Source: Bacteroidota bacterium
GTDB lineage: Bacteria > Bacteroidota > Bacteroidia > Sphingobacteriales > Sphingobacteriaceae
Direction: 5' to 3'
Assembly: GCA_026224775.1 (NCBI GenBank)
Contig: JAMFRP010000040.1
Span: forward strand, 44,832-108,831
Length of the DNA stretch: 64,000 bases
Shown here: one piece after another, positions 19,239-27,454 of the stretch
How positions within the stretch are numbered: position 1 is the stretch's first letter
Layout of the letters: every line of letters starts with the position of its first letter
Program-made: the position numbers and the translations under genes
Notes under the pieces: model-generated
Databases searched by the model: none
Told to the model about the DNA's origin: nothing
Seen by the model: the letters and a program-made list of their open reading frames with translations, nothing else

Positions 19239-20174
19239 TTAAGCATTAACTTCATTTAACCTGCCCCAGCTTCCTGCCGGTAATTGCGGGCGGGTTGCTA
19301 AAGCAGAATTGATGATATTTAGAACCCTTTCACGCTCTTTACCTTTTAACGGTAAACGAGGCGCTCTAACTTTCTCGGTTCCTATACCTGTGCCAACTTC
19401 TGCCAGTTTAATGTATTGTACCAGTTTGGCATGGATATCCAGCTCCAAAACCGGAAGAAACCAACGGTGAATAGCAATTGCTTCCTGAAAACGACCGGCC
19501 TTAACCAAACGATAGATGGCAACAGTTTCCTTCGGAAATGCATCAACCAAACCAGCAACCCAACCGTGAGCCCCCATTATTAAGCTTTCTGTAGCTATAG
19601 GATCAACACCTGTAAATATCTTATACCTGTCGCCAAATTTATTGATAAGCCTGGTGGTATTAATAATATCTCTTGTTGATTCTTTTATAGCCTGGATGTT
19701 TTCATAAACTTTCAATCGTTCAAACATGTCAAGTGTTATCTCAATTTTATAATCAACCGGGTTGTTATAAATCATGATGGGCAAGGGTGTACTTTCAGCA
19801 ATTGCAGATAAGTAAGCGATAGTTTCGTCCTCATCAGCATTGTAACGCATTGGCGGCAATAACATTAAACCGTCAGCACCAAGTTCGTATGCCTTTTTGG
19901 CAACTGCAACAGCACTGCGGGTCGACTGCTCTGCAATATTCAATATTACAGGCACCTTACCCCCAACATATGCCAAGGTATGTTGTAATAACACGAACTT
20001 TTCATTTTCGGTTAGTACACTGGCTTCACCTAAAGAGCCACCAAGTATTATACCATTCACGCCTGCTTCAAGTTGTGCTTTAATATTTATGTCAAACGCG
20101 TCTAAGTCAAGCTCTTCATTTTCTGTAAACTTAGTTGTTACCGCAGGGAAAACCCCTTTCCATTCAAATTTCAT
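19239..20174 (-). CDS. DapA-family lyase, predicted 1-pyrroline-4-hydroxy-2-carboxylate deaminase
   Basis: A 311-residue class I aldolase-fold protein of the dihydrodipicolinate synthase/N-acetylneuraminate lyase superfamily. The Schiff-base Lys164 is in IQAIKEST and the partner Tyr136 in MIYNNP; the N-terminal GGSLGEASVLT loop matches the family GGTTGE loop. In this operon it most likely removes ammonia from 1-pyrroline-4-hydroxy-2-carboxylate to give alpha-ketoglutarate semialdehyde. It is the first catabolic gene, 101 nt after the SusD gene, with a candidate promoter in that gap. Other DapA-like activities (sugar-acid dehydratase, NAL) are less likely beside a hydroxyproline epimerase. Confidence 0.9.
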   Translation of the reverse strand: MKFEWKGVFPAVTTKFTENEELDLDAFDINIKAQLEAGVNGIILGGSLGEASVLTENEKFVLLQHTLAYVGGKVPVILNIAEQSTRSAVAVAKKAYELGADGLMLLPPMRYNADEDETIAYLSAIAESTPLPIMIYNNPVDYKIEITLDMFERLKVYENIQAIKESTRDIINTTRLINKFGDRYKIFTGVDPIATESLIMGAHGWVAGLVDAFPKETVAIYRLVKAGRFQEAIAIHRWFLPVLELDIHAKLVQYIKLAEVGTGIGTEKVRAPRLPLKGKERERVLNIINSALATRPQLPAGSWGRLNEVNA

Positions 20175-20204
20175 ATACGTTTAAAATCTTAATTTATTAT
20201 TGTT

Positions 20205-20232
20205 CAAAGGTACCCGAAGGTAAGGTTTCAAA
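20205..20232 (-). promoter_or_regulatory. Candidate internal promoter before the hydroxyproline catabolic genes
   Basis: On the minus strand, TACCTTTG (20205-20212) matches the TAnnTTTG -7 box and TTTG (20229-20232) can serve as the -33 box, with 16 nt between. It lies about 30 nt upstream of the deaminase ATG, so the four catabolic genes could also be transcribed apart from SusCD. Confidence 0.45.
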
Positions 20233-20275
20233 AACTTAAAAATTACCAATTAGTTGTTTAATATTAACATTATTA

Positions 20276-21664
20276 TTATTTAGCATCCCACCAAACACGG
20301 TCAGTTAAAATTGCCGATTGTTGCGGCTGCGCGTTTGTTGTAATTTCGCTTTCCGGATATAATACCCTTCTTGGGATATCAGATAAAGCATTTGGAACTT
20401 TCACCATTGTTGGGTATCCTGTTCTTCTCCAATCATTAAAGATTTCCAGATTCAAATAGTTTGAAATGAATTTTTCTTCAATTATCCTTTGCTCAGCATT
20501 TGCAGCGGTTAACGTACCTCTTGAATTCAAATAAGTGGTTATATCAGCAGCAGCAACACCTACCTTGGTCATATGTGCTGTTACCGCGCTTTGATAGATG
20601 GATTGTGCCGCAGCATATCCTGAAACGATGTATGTAGCTTCTGCCTTTAAAAATAAGGTTTCAGAATAGCTCATCATGTAAACCCCGGCACCTATACCCA
20701 TATAATAACTACTTGGGTAAGAGTATGATTCCAGATCACCGGCTGCTGCATCACCAATTTCTCTGCCGGTATATAATCCTGTTTCTGTTGAGGGAGATAC
20801 CATTTTAGATAAACGCGGATCATTTCTTGTAACCAGCGTATCAACAAAATCTGATGAAATTACAGCTGTGCTCACCTGGTTAAAATTGTTATACCATGGG
20901 TTTGTTTGGCCTGCAGCACCCGGGAATATATACTCCAGGTCATCATCACTGCTTTGCATTGCATTGGTTAATGCTGTTAACGCAAGTTGCGCCTGGGCCG
21001 CCGCTGTATAACCCGGTGCTTTGGTTAAGTGCATATAGTAACGGGCCTTAAGTGAATAAGCCAGCATTTTCCATTTACTCATATCGCCTGTATAAAAAAA
21101 ATCGTCACTTCCTGGTACAGTTGTAGTACCGGCATTAATGTCGGCTATACCATTATCCAGTAAAGTTTGAATATCCTTGTAAATAGCTTCCTGTTTATCA
21201 TACACGGGAGAAAGATTTGCTGTGCCTTGTAGCGCCTGACTGTAAGGAATATCTCCCCACAGATCAGTTGCATTTCCAAGCGCAAGGGCTGATAATATTT
21301 GAGCTATAGCCGCATAATTTAGTTTGCCGTCAGCTATAGCTTTAGTGTTCATGATTTTAAGGTTAATTAAAACCGTGTTGTAATAAACACTCCAATCACC
21401 ATCCAAATCTGAGTTGATCTCCAGGTAAGTACCTATTTGTGGTGGCGGTTGATTAATAGCTGTTGTTTGCATAAAGTTTTGAACTATAAAGGCAGCGTTA
21501 CCACCGTACATTTCATCTGCTATAGCAATTTCAACGGGCGGCAGTATTGTTGCTTCTGTTCCATCAACGGCGTTATTAGGGTCTGTGTTTACGTCGATAA
21601 ACTTTTTACATCCTGAGGATGCCAATAAAACAAAACCCATTATATATATTGATATCTTTTTCAT
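20276..21664 (-). CDS. SusD/RagB-like outer-membrane lipoprotein
   Basis: A surface substrate-binding lipoprotein of 462 residues that would cap the SusC-like channel encoded 27 nt upstream. The N-terminus is a lipoprotein signal with the lipobox Cys at residue 19 (ASSGCKK). The protein is short and resembles the SusD-like_2 group (NTDPNNA near the N-terminus, LFLKAEATYI and NLEIFNDWRRTGYP in the C-terminal half), a group often seen in loci not restricted to polysaccharides. Placement directly ahead of hydroxyproline catabolism suggests it binds hydroxyproline-containing peptides or glycopeptides. That ligand is inference. Confidence 0.92.
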   Translation of the reverse strand: MKKISIYIMGFVLLASSGCKKFIDVNTDPNNAVDGTEATILPPVEIAIADEMYGGNAAFIVQNFMQTTAINQPPPQIGTYLEINSDLDGDWSVYYNTVLINLKIMNTKAIADGKLNYAAIAQILSALALGNATDLWGDIPYSQALQGTANLSPVYDKQEAIYKDIQTLLDNGIADINAGTTTVPGSDDFFYTGDMSKWKMLAYSLKARYYMHLTKAPGYTAAAQAQLALTALTNAMQSSDDDLEYIFPGAAGQTNPWYNNFNQVSTAVISSDFVDTLVTRNDPRLSKMVSPSTETGLYTGREIGDAAAGDLESYSYPSSYYMGIGAGVYMMSYSETLFLKAEATYIVSGYAAAQSIYQSAVTAHMTKVGVAAADITTYLNSRGTLTAANAEQRIIEEKFISNYLNLEIFNDWRRTGYPTMVKVPNALSDIPRRVLYPESEITTNAQPQQSAILTDRVWWDAK

Positions 21665-21691
21665 TTTTGATCTTTTATAAGGAATGAATAA

Positions 21692-24600
21692 TTAGAAACT
21701 GGCTTTTATACTAAAAATGTATGAACGTGAAGATGGAGTTGAGAAGGCATAGACACCCCAAACGGTATTACCTGTTCCATAAGAACTTACTTCGGGATCG
21801 GCGCCGGTAAAATGCGGGCTATATATCCACAAGTTATTTGCAGTAGCACTGATTGATGCTGCTTTAAACGGCGTTTTCTTAAGGAATTTTTTATCGATAT
21901 TATAAGATAAGCTTACATTTCGTAACTTGATATAAGTTCCGTCCTGTATTGATGATTCATAAATTGAATTGATATATTGATAATAGGTTTGCGCGCCTAC
22001 ACTAACGGTATTTGCTTTACCGGTGGTAGCATTTACTCCATCTATAACCCTTGGTGCACGGTTTTCTGTAGCATAAGAGGTACCATAATAATTACCATAT
22101 AAATCAACATCATTTTCAATATCGCCACCATCTTTTACATCAAACATAAAGCTGAATGTGACATTTTTATACCTGAATGAGTTGGTTAAACCTGCTGTCC
22201 AGTTTGGATTTGGGTTACCCACAACGCCTTGTGTTGAAGCTTCTTCTGGCAAACCATCATCGCCAATAAGCAATTGGCCTTTTGAATTGCGTGCATACCT
22301 GGTACCGTAAAACACATCATAAGGCTGGCCAACTATAATACGTCCCAATTGATCGGTATTTTTGTATAATGATAGCACTTTGCTCCTGTTAAGGCTAAAA
22401 TTTAAATTAGCATCCCATTGAAAATCTTTTGTTTTTATTGGAGTTCCTGTTAACAATGCCTCAACACCTTTATTACGTAAGCTTGCCGAGTTTACAGTTG
22501 TAGTTGCATAACCTGTTGAGGGAGCAATCCCTACCGCTGCAATTAAGCCATCGGTTGTTTTACGGTTGTAATAAGAGAAATCAAACCCAAACCGGTTATT
22601 TAAAAACTTCATTTCCAAACCTGTTTCAGCTTCATTTAAGCGCTCATTTTGTAGATATGGGTTTCCGTAATTGCTACTAACCAGCAAACCTGCCTGACCC
22701 TGATATGGAAATTGTATGCCATTTAAATTTGCCGGTGTATAAGGCGTATTCAGCACATAAGGCCCAACGTTATCGTTACCAACAGAAGCATAAGACAACC
22801 TTAATTTTCCGTAACTGATAATTTTAGAAAGTTCGGGCGATAATAATTCAGAGAATATGAACCCTGTAGCTACCGAACCATATGGATAAAAGTCTTTCGC
22901 CGTTGATAATACCGAACTACCATCATACCTGCCAGTTAAGTTTAATGACAGGAATCTGTTGTATTCAATATTAGCCTGGCTATAAAAACCAATTTTACGC
23001 TCCGTTGAATGGCTCTCTGAAGCTGTAATGGTTGACGCCCCCGCTATGTTGTAATAACCGGGGATGGTTAAGCCGCTACCTAATTCATAATAACTCTGAT
23101 TGTATGTTGAAAGAATGTTATTCCCCACCAGGAAATTCACATTAAACTTCCCAAATTGTTTTGTAGCATCGGCGATCAGGTCGTTATTGAACTGCCTGAA
23201 ATTATTATTTTGCTCAATGATCTCACCTAATGTTCCGATGTTAACACTTGGGTTTTCCCAATATTTGTCCTGCTCGCCATAAATATCAGCGCCTCCTCTT
23301 TCAGTGATAGTTAACCACTTGGTTGGTGTAAAATTCAATGTCATTACCGGGGTAAAACGGTTAACATTATAATGATTCGATTCATTGGCAGCAGCCCATA
23401 AAGGATTATTCCTTGAATTACGATATAACCTTTGTGTACCATCAGCATTTTCATAAGGATATGGGTTCCATGATACAGGTTCGCTAAATAATGTGAATAG
23501 CGGCCCGTTTGATGAACCTTCCGGAAGCCTGTCCTGGTCTGAGTTGGTATAACCTAACTGGAAAGTAAAGTTCAGGTTGTCCGTAATTGAATTAGTAAAT
23601 TTGGTAAATAATGTATTCCTCTTAAAATCATTATTCGGTTCTGTTCCGGTTTGGTCGAGATAAGAGTATGATACAAAATAGCTGCTTTTTTCGGCACCAC
23701 CTTCAACAGATACCGCGTTGTTAGAACTGTGGCCTGTTTTAAAGAAAGTTGAATAAGGATCATACTTTTTTGCAGGAACACCATTTATTTTCAAGGTATC
23801 CATTGCAGGGCCCCATGAGGTACTGATTTTTCCGGCGGCATCATCGCCATTATAAAATATACCATTAGTACCCTGGGCATAATCAGTTTGGCGTTTAGGT
23901 AAAATAGCATTATCAAAAGAAAAGTCGGATGAAAATGTCACAACCGGTTTTTTATTTCTTGAGCCACTTTTTGTAGTAATTAATATTACGCCCCTTGCAC
24001 CGGCTGAACCATACAAGGTAGTGGCGGCAGCTCCTTTAAGTACGTTTATACTTTCAATTGTATTAGGGTCAATATCTGATATTCTGCTGCTACCTGCACC
24101 CGAAGCTCCCGAGTTAACGATACCGGTTTCTGAGTTATCAATTGGTACACCATCAAGAACTATCAAAGCTTGATTATTACCCGAGATAGATATAGCCCCT
24201 CTTATTACAACATTAACTGATGCACCCGGACCACCAGTTGAACTGGTGATCTGCACACCTGCCAGCTTTCCGTCAAGGGTATTTAAAACATTGGATTGTT
24301 TTGTTTCCATAATTTCATCGCCCTTAATTTCTTGCGTGGCATAGGTTAACAGTCTTTTTTCACGTTTAATACCTAATGCCGTTACTACAACTTCATTAAG
24401 GCCTTTTGATTCGCTTTGGAGTACTACCTTGATTGTCTGTTTACCATTTATCGGTATTAATCTTGGTGTATATCCAATGTATGAAACCTCAATTTTTGCT
24501 GCACCTTCATAATTAATAGTAAAGCCACCATTAGCATCAGAAGTTGTGCCTGAACTGGCGCCTTTTATCTTGATAGATGCACCGCGGATGGCGACACCTG

Positions 24601-24715
24601 TTGAATCAACAATTGTTCCCTTAAGCTGATTAGCTTGCGAAAACGCGTTAAAACTGAATGCCATTATAATAAGGTATAGTGGCATTATTTTTTTTAGTAA
24701 TAGTTTAATCTTCAT
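21692..24715 (-). CDS. SusC/RagA family TonB-linked outer-membrane transporter
   Basis: A 1007-residue TonB-dependent channel. It has a signal peptide to about residue 27, a carboxypeptidase-regulatory-like beta domain (about 30-115, GTIVDSTGVAIRGASIKIKG), a plug domain with the SusC-type VRGAISISGNNQALIVLDGVP stretch in three short pieces (about 170-195), and a 22-strand barrel ending in an aromatic residue (IKASF). With the SusD-like protein it forms a pedal-bin importer at the outer membrane, energised by TonB. No sigma or anti-sigma gene is adjacent. The pair heads the hydroxyproline operon, so the imported cargo is probably peptide or glycopeptide. Confidence 0.95.
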   Translation of the reverse strand: MKIKLLLKKIMPLYLIIMAFSFNAFSQANQLKGTIVDSTGVAIRGASIKIKGASSGTTSDANGGFTINYEGAAKIEVSYIGYTPRLIPINGKQTIKVVLQSESKGLNEVVVTALGIKREKRLLTYATQEIKGDEIMETKQSNVLNTLDGKLAGVQITSSTGGPGASVNVVIRGAISISGNNQALIVLDGVPIDNSETGIVNSGASGAGSSRISDIDPNTIESINVLKGAAATTLYGSAGARGVILITTKSGSRNKKPVVTFSSDFSFDNAILPKRQTDYAQGTNGIFYNGDDAAGKISTSWGPAMDTLKINGVPAKKYDPYSTFFKTGHSSNNAVSVEGGAEKSSYFVSYSYLDQTGTEPNNDFKRNTLFTKFTNSITDNLNFTFQLGYTNSDQDRLPEGSSNGPLFTLFSEPVSWNPYPYENADGTQRLYRNSRNNPLWAAANESNHYNVNRFTPVMTLNFTPTKWLTITERGGADIYGEQDKYWENPSVNIGTLGEIIEQNNNFRQFNNDLIADATKQFGKFNVNFLVGNNILSTYNQSYYELGSGLTIPGYYNIAGASTITASESHSTERKIGFYSQANIEYNRFLSLNLTGRYDGSSVLSTAKDFYPYGSVATGFIFSELLSPELSKIISYGKLRLSYASVGNDNVGPYVLNTPYTPANLNGIQFPYQGQAGLLVSSNYGNPYLQNERLNEAETGLEMKFLNNRFGFDFSYYNRKTTDGLIAAVGIAPSTGYATTTVNSASLRNKGVEALLTGTPIKTKDFQWDANLNFSLNRSKVLSLYKNTDQLGRIIVGQPYDVFYGTRYARNSKGQLLIGDDGLPEEASTQGVVGNPNPNWTAGLTNSFRYKNVTFSFMFDVKDGGDIENDVDLYGNYYGTSYATENRAPRVIDGVNATTGKANTVSVGAQTYYQYINSIYESSIQDGTYIKLRNVSLSYNIDKKFLKKTPFKAASISATANNLWIYSPHFTGADPEVSSYGTGNTVWGVYAFSTPSSRSYIFSIKASF

Positions 24716-25020
24716 AGAGTTTGAGTTTGGGAAAATTCGTTATGGAAATAAATCAATTAGCACTGTGATAAAATTATGGAAAGGCAAAACCACTTTTTTT
24801 ACCCTTATTATCCAATACTAACTGTATATTATCATGGCATTAACAGCGTATTAATCAAATATTAATCGCTTTTTGGAGTGAGATATATCGAAAACAATAT
24901 TTAATCATAAACAAGCTAAAATCCGTGTAGCTCCTATCAATTATCAGCCATCATAAATGCTTGTTCATTAGTAACTTTATCTTTTTGAACTTTATATTCT
25001 TCTTTACCTTTAATTACCCG

Positions 25021-27387
25021 ATGAAAAAGTATTTCTTGATTACAGTCTGTGGTATAGCTTCTTTAGCCCTTAATATAAACAAGGCCCGGGCACAATCATA
25101 TGTGCCCGAATTAAACGATAGTCGTATTAAAATAAAACCACAAGTACCTATAAAGGCCTATTCCTTTGATTTGAAGGATGTACACCTTTTAGAAGGTCCT
25201 TTTAAAGATGCCATGGAGAAGGATGCAGCCTACCTGTTATCCATCGAACCCGACAGGCTGCTATCTGGCTTTCGCTCACATTCAGGTTTAAAGCCAAAAG
25301 GCGCAATGTATGAAGGGTGGGAATCTTCAGGACTTGCAGGGCATACTTTAGGGCATTACCTATCAGCTATATCTATGCAATATGCATCAACAAAAGATCC
25401 TCGTTTTTTAGATCGTGTTAATTATATTGTAAAGGAATTAAAAGAATGCCAGCTTGCACGTAAAACTGGCTACGTAGGCGCGATACCTAAAGAAGATACT
25501 ATTTGGGCCGAAGTAAAGGCCGGAAATATTAAATCAAGAGGATTTGATTTAAATGGAGGATGGTCGCCATGGTACACGGTACATAAAATTATGGCAGGTC
25601 TACTGGATGCCTATTTTTATACAGGCAATCAGGATGCGCTTACCATTTGCAAGGGCATGGGAAATTGGACAGGCGAAACCATAAAAAACCTTAATGATGA
25701 TCAGTTGCAAAGAATGCTGCTTTGCGAATATGGCGGCATGGCCGAAACATTAGCCAACCTATATGCTGTTACTGGTGATAAGAGTTACCTTGAATCTTCT
25801 TATAAATTTTACGATAAGCGCATCCTTGATCCACTATCTGAAGGAAAAGATATTTTACCGGGAAAACACTCCAACACACAAATCCCTAAAATAATAGCCA
25901 GCGCCAGGAGATATGGGCTTACAGGCGATAAAAAAGATGAGGATATCTCAACCAATTTCTGGAATATTATTACCCTGCATCATTCTTATGCTACAGGCGG
26001 CAACAGTAATTACGAGTACTTAAGCGATCCTGATGAGTTAAATGATAAGCTTACAGATAACACTACCGAAACCTGTAACACTTACAACATGCTTAAACTC
26101 ACCCGCCACTTATTCGCGGTTCATCCATCAGCAACATTAATGGATTTTTACGAGAAAGCGTTATATAACCACATTCTTGCTTCACAAAACCACGATGATG
26201 GAATGATGACCTATTTTGTGCCATTACGGATGGGTGGAAGAAAAGAATACAGTACGCCCTTTACCACCTTCACTTGCTGCGTTGGTTCGGGAATGGAAAA
26301 CCATGTAAAATATAACGAAAGCATTTATTTTCAAGGTGCCGATGGTAGTTTGTATGTGAACCTATTTATTCCATCAGTGCTTAATTGGAAAACTAAAGGT
26401 GTTACCATCACCCAACATACATCCCTGCCTTCAAATGATGTGATCAATTTCACCATCAACACCGTTAAACCATCAACTTTTCAAATACGTATTCGCAAAC
26501 CTAAATGGACAAGCGGCTACGTTGTTAAAATTAATGGCATTATAAAACAGATAGTTGCTGACGAGGAAGGATACCTGGTATTGAACCACAAATGGAAGAA
26601 TGAAGATAAGATAGAATTCATCACTCCTGAAAAGATTTACACCGAGCAAATGCCTGATAACCAATCGCGCAAAGCTTTATTTTATGGCCCGGTATTGCTT
26701 GCAGGCGAGTTAGGTAATACTGAGCCTGATCCGCTTAAAGGGGTGCCTGTTTTTGTCACCAGCGAAACAGATCCTAACAAATGGTTGCAAATGGTAGACA
26801 AAAAGACACTTGAATTTAAAACCGTTGATATTTCAAAACCAGAAGAGGTAAGACTTATCCCTTTTAACCAGACAAAAAACGAATATTATACCGTTTATTG
26901 GGATGTTTTCAGCCCATCGGCCTGGACCGTACAACAAAAGACATACGATGAAGAAAAAATAAAACAACAAGAACTCGAAGCTCATACTACCGATATTATA
27001 CGTTTAGGTGAAATGCAGCCAGAACGCGATCATAACTTTACTGGTAAAAATGAAGTAACAGGTGAGGACCATCAAAAGAAATGGCGTTTAGCACAGGATG
27101 GTGGCTTCCTGAGCTTTGAGATGAAAACCGCCCCTAATGCACACAACACGTTAATCAATAGCTATTGGGGCATGGACAATCGCGGTAGAGTATTTGATAT
27201 TTATGTAGATACCGTTAAGCTAACTACGGAGGACCTGAATAGGTTTAAGGAGAGCAAATTTTATAACATTTCTTATGAAATCCCTATTGAGCTTACCAAG
27301 GGCAAATCAAAGGTTACTATTAAACTTGTGCCCAAAACAGGCAACGATGCTGGTCCTGTTTATGGTAGCAGGATGATAAAAGACTAA
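25021..27387 (+). CDS. GH127 (DUF1680) beta-L-arabinofuranosidase
   Basis: An exported 788-residue enzyme. The ATG at 25021 is preferred over one at 24961 because it begins a normal signal peptide ending in NKARAQ. The family zinc-thiolate site is intact: Glu350 and Cys352 in TTETCNTY, and Cys419-Cys420 in FTCCVGSGMENH. These match the Glu338, Cys340, Cys417 and Cys418 of the characterised Bifidobacterium enzyme HypBA1, where Cys417 is the nucleophile. That enzyme releases beta-L-arabinofuranose from hydroxyproline-linked oligosaccharides of extensin-type glycoproteins. The gene is divergent from the SusCD-hydroxyproline operon, which makes the same substrate class attractive here. Other GH127/GH146 activities on arabinans or pectin side chains remain possible. 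Confidence 0.92.
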   Translation: MKKYFLITVCGIASLALNINKARAQSYVPELNDSRIKIKPQVPIKAYSFDLKDVHLLEGPFKDAMEKDAAYLLSIEPDRLLSGFRSHSGLKPKGAMYEGWESSGLAGHTLGHYLSAISMQYASTKDPRFLDRVNYIVKELKECQLARKTGYVGAIPKEDTIWAEVKAGNIKSRGFDLNGGWSPWYTVHKIMAGLLDAYFYTGNQDALTICKGMGNWTGETIKNLNDDQLQRMLLCEYGGMAETLANLYAVTGDKSYLESSYKFYDKRILDPLSEGKDILPGKHSNTQIPKIIASARRYGLTGDKKDEDISTNFWNIITLHHSYATGGNSNYEYLSDPDELNDKLTDNTTETCNTYNMLKLTRHLFAVHPSATLMDFYEKALYNHILASQNHDDGMMTYFVPLRMGGRKEYSTPFTTFTCCVGSGMENHVKYNESIYFQGADGSLYVNLFIPSVLNWKTKGVTITQHTSLPSNDVINFTINTVKPSTFQIRIRKPKWTSGYVVKINGIIKQIVADEEGYLVLNHKWKNEDKIEFITPEKIYTEQMPDNQSRKALFYGPVLLAGELGNTEPDPLKGVPVFVTSETDPNKWLQMVDKKTLEFKTVDISKPEEVRLIPFNQTKNEYYTVYWDVFSPSAWTVQQKTYDEEKIKQQELEAHTTDIIRLGEMQPERDHNFTGKNEVTGEDHQKKWRLAQDGGFLSFEMKTAPNAHNTLINSYWGMDNRGRVFDIYVDTVKLTTEDLNRFKESKFYNISYEIPIELTKGKSKVTIKLVPKTGNDAGPVYGSRMIKD

Positions 27388-27410
27388 TAATTAGTTTCCA
27401 AAAGCAATGC

Positions 27411-27453
27411 TACGCAAACGGTGGTAATCTTTTAGGTTACCGCCGTTTGCGTA
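27411..27453. terminator. Bidirectional terminator between GH127 and sulfatase genes
   Basis: Arms of 17 nt at 27411-27427 and 27437-27453 (ACGCAAACGGTGGTAA against TTACCGCCGTTTGCGT) pair with one wobble position around a 9-nt loop. It lies between two convergent genes, only one base from the sulfatase stop. Confidence 0.75.
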
Positions 27454-27454
27454 T

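Noticed and set aside
19239..20174. Sialic acid (N-acetylneuraminate) lyase
   Set aside because: The fold is shared, but the gene is inside the hydroxyproline operon, 12 nt from KGSADH, and no sialic acid gene is adjacent.
24961..25020. Upstream ATG of the GH127 frame
   Set aside because: The 20 extra residues are a Phe/Asn-rich stretch from AT-rich leader DNA; the ATG at 25021 starts a normal signal peptide.
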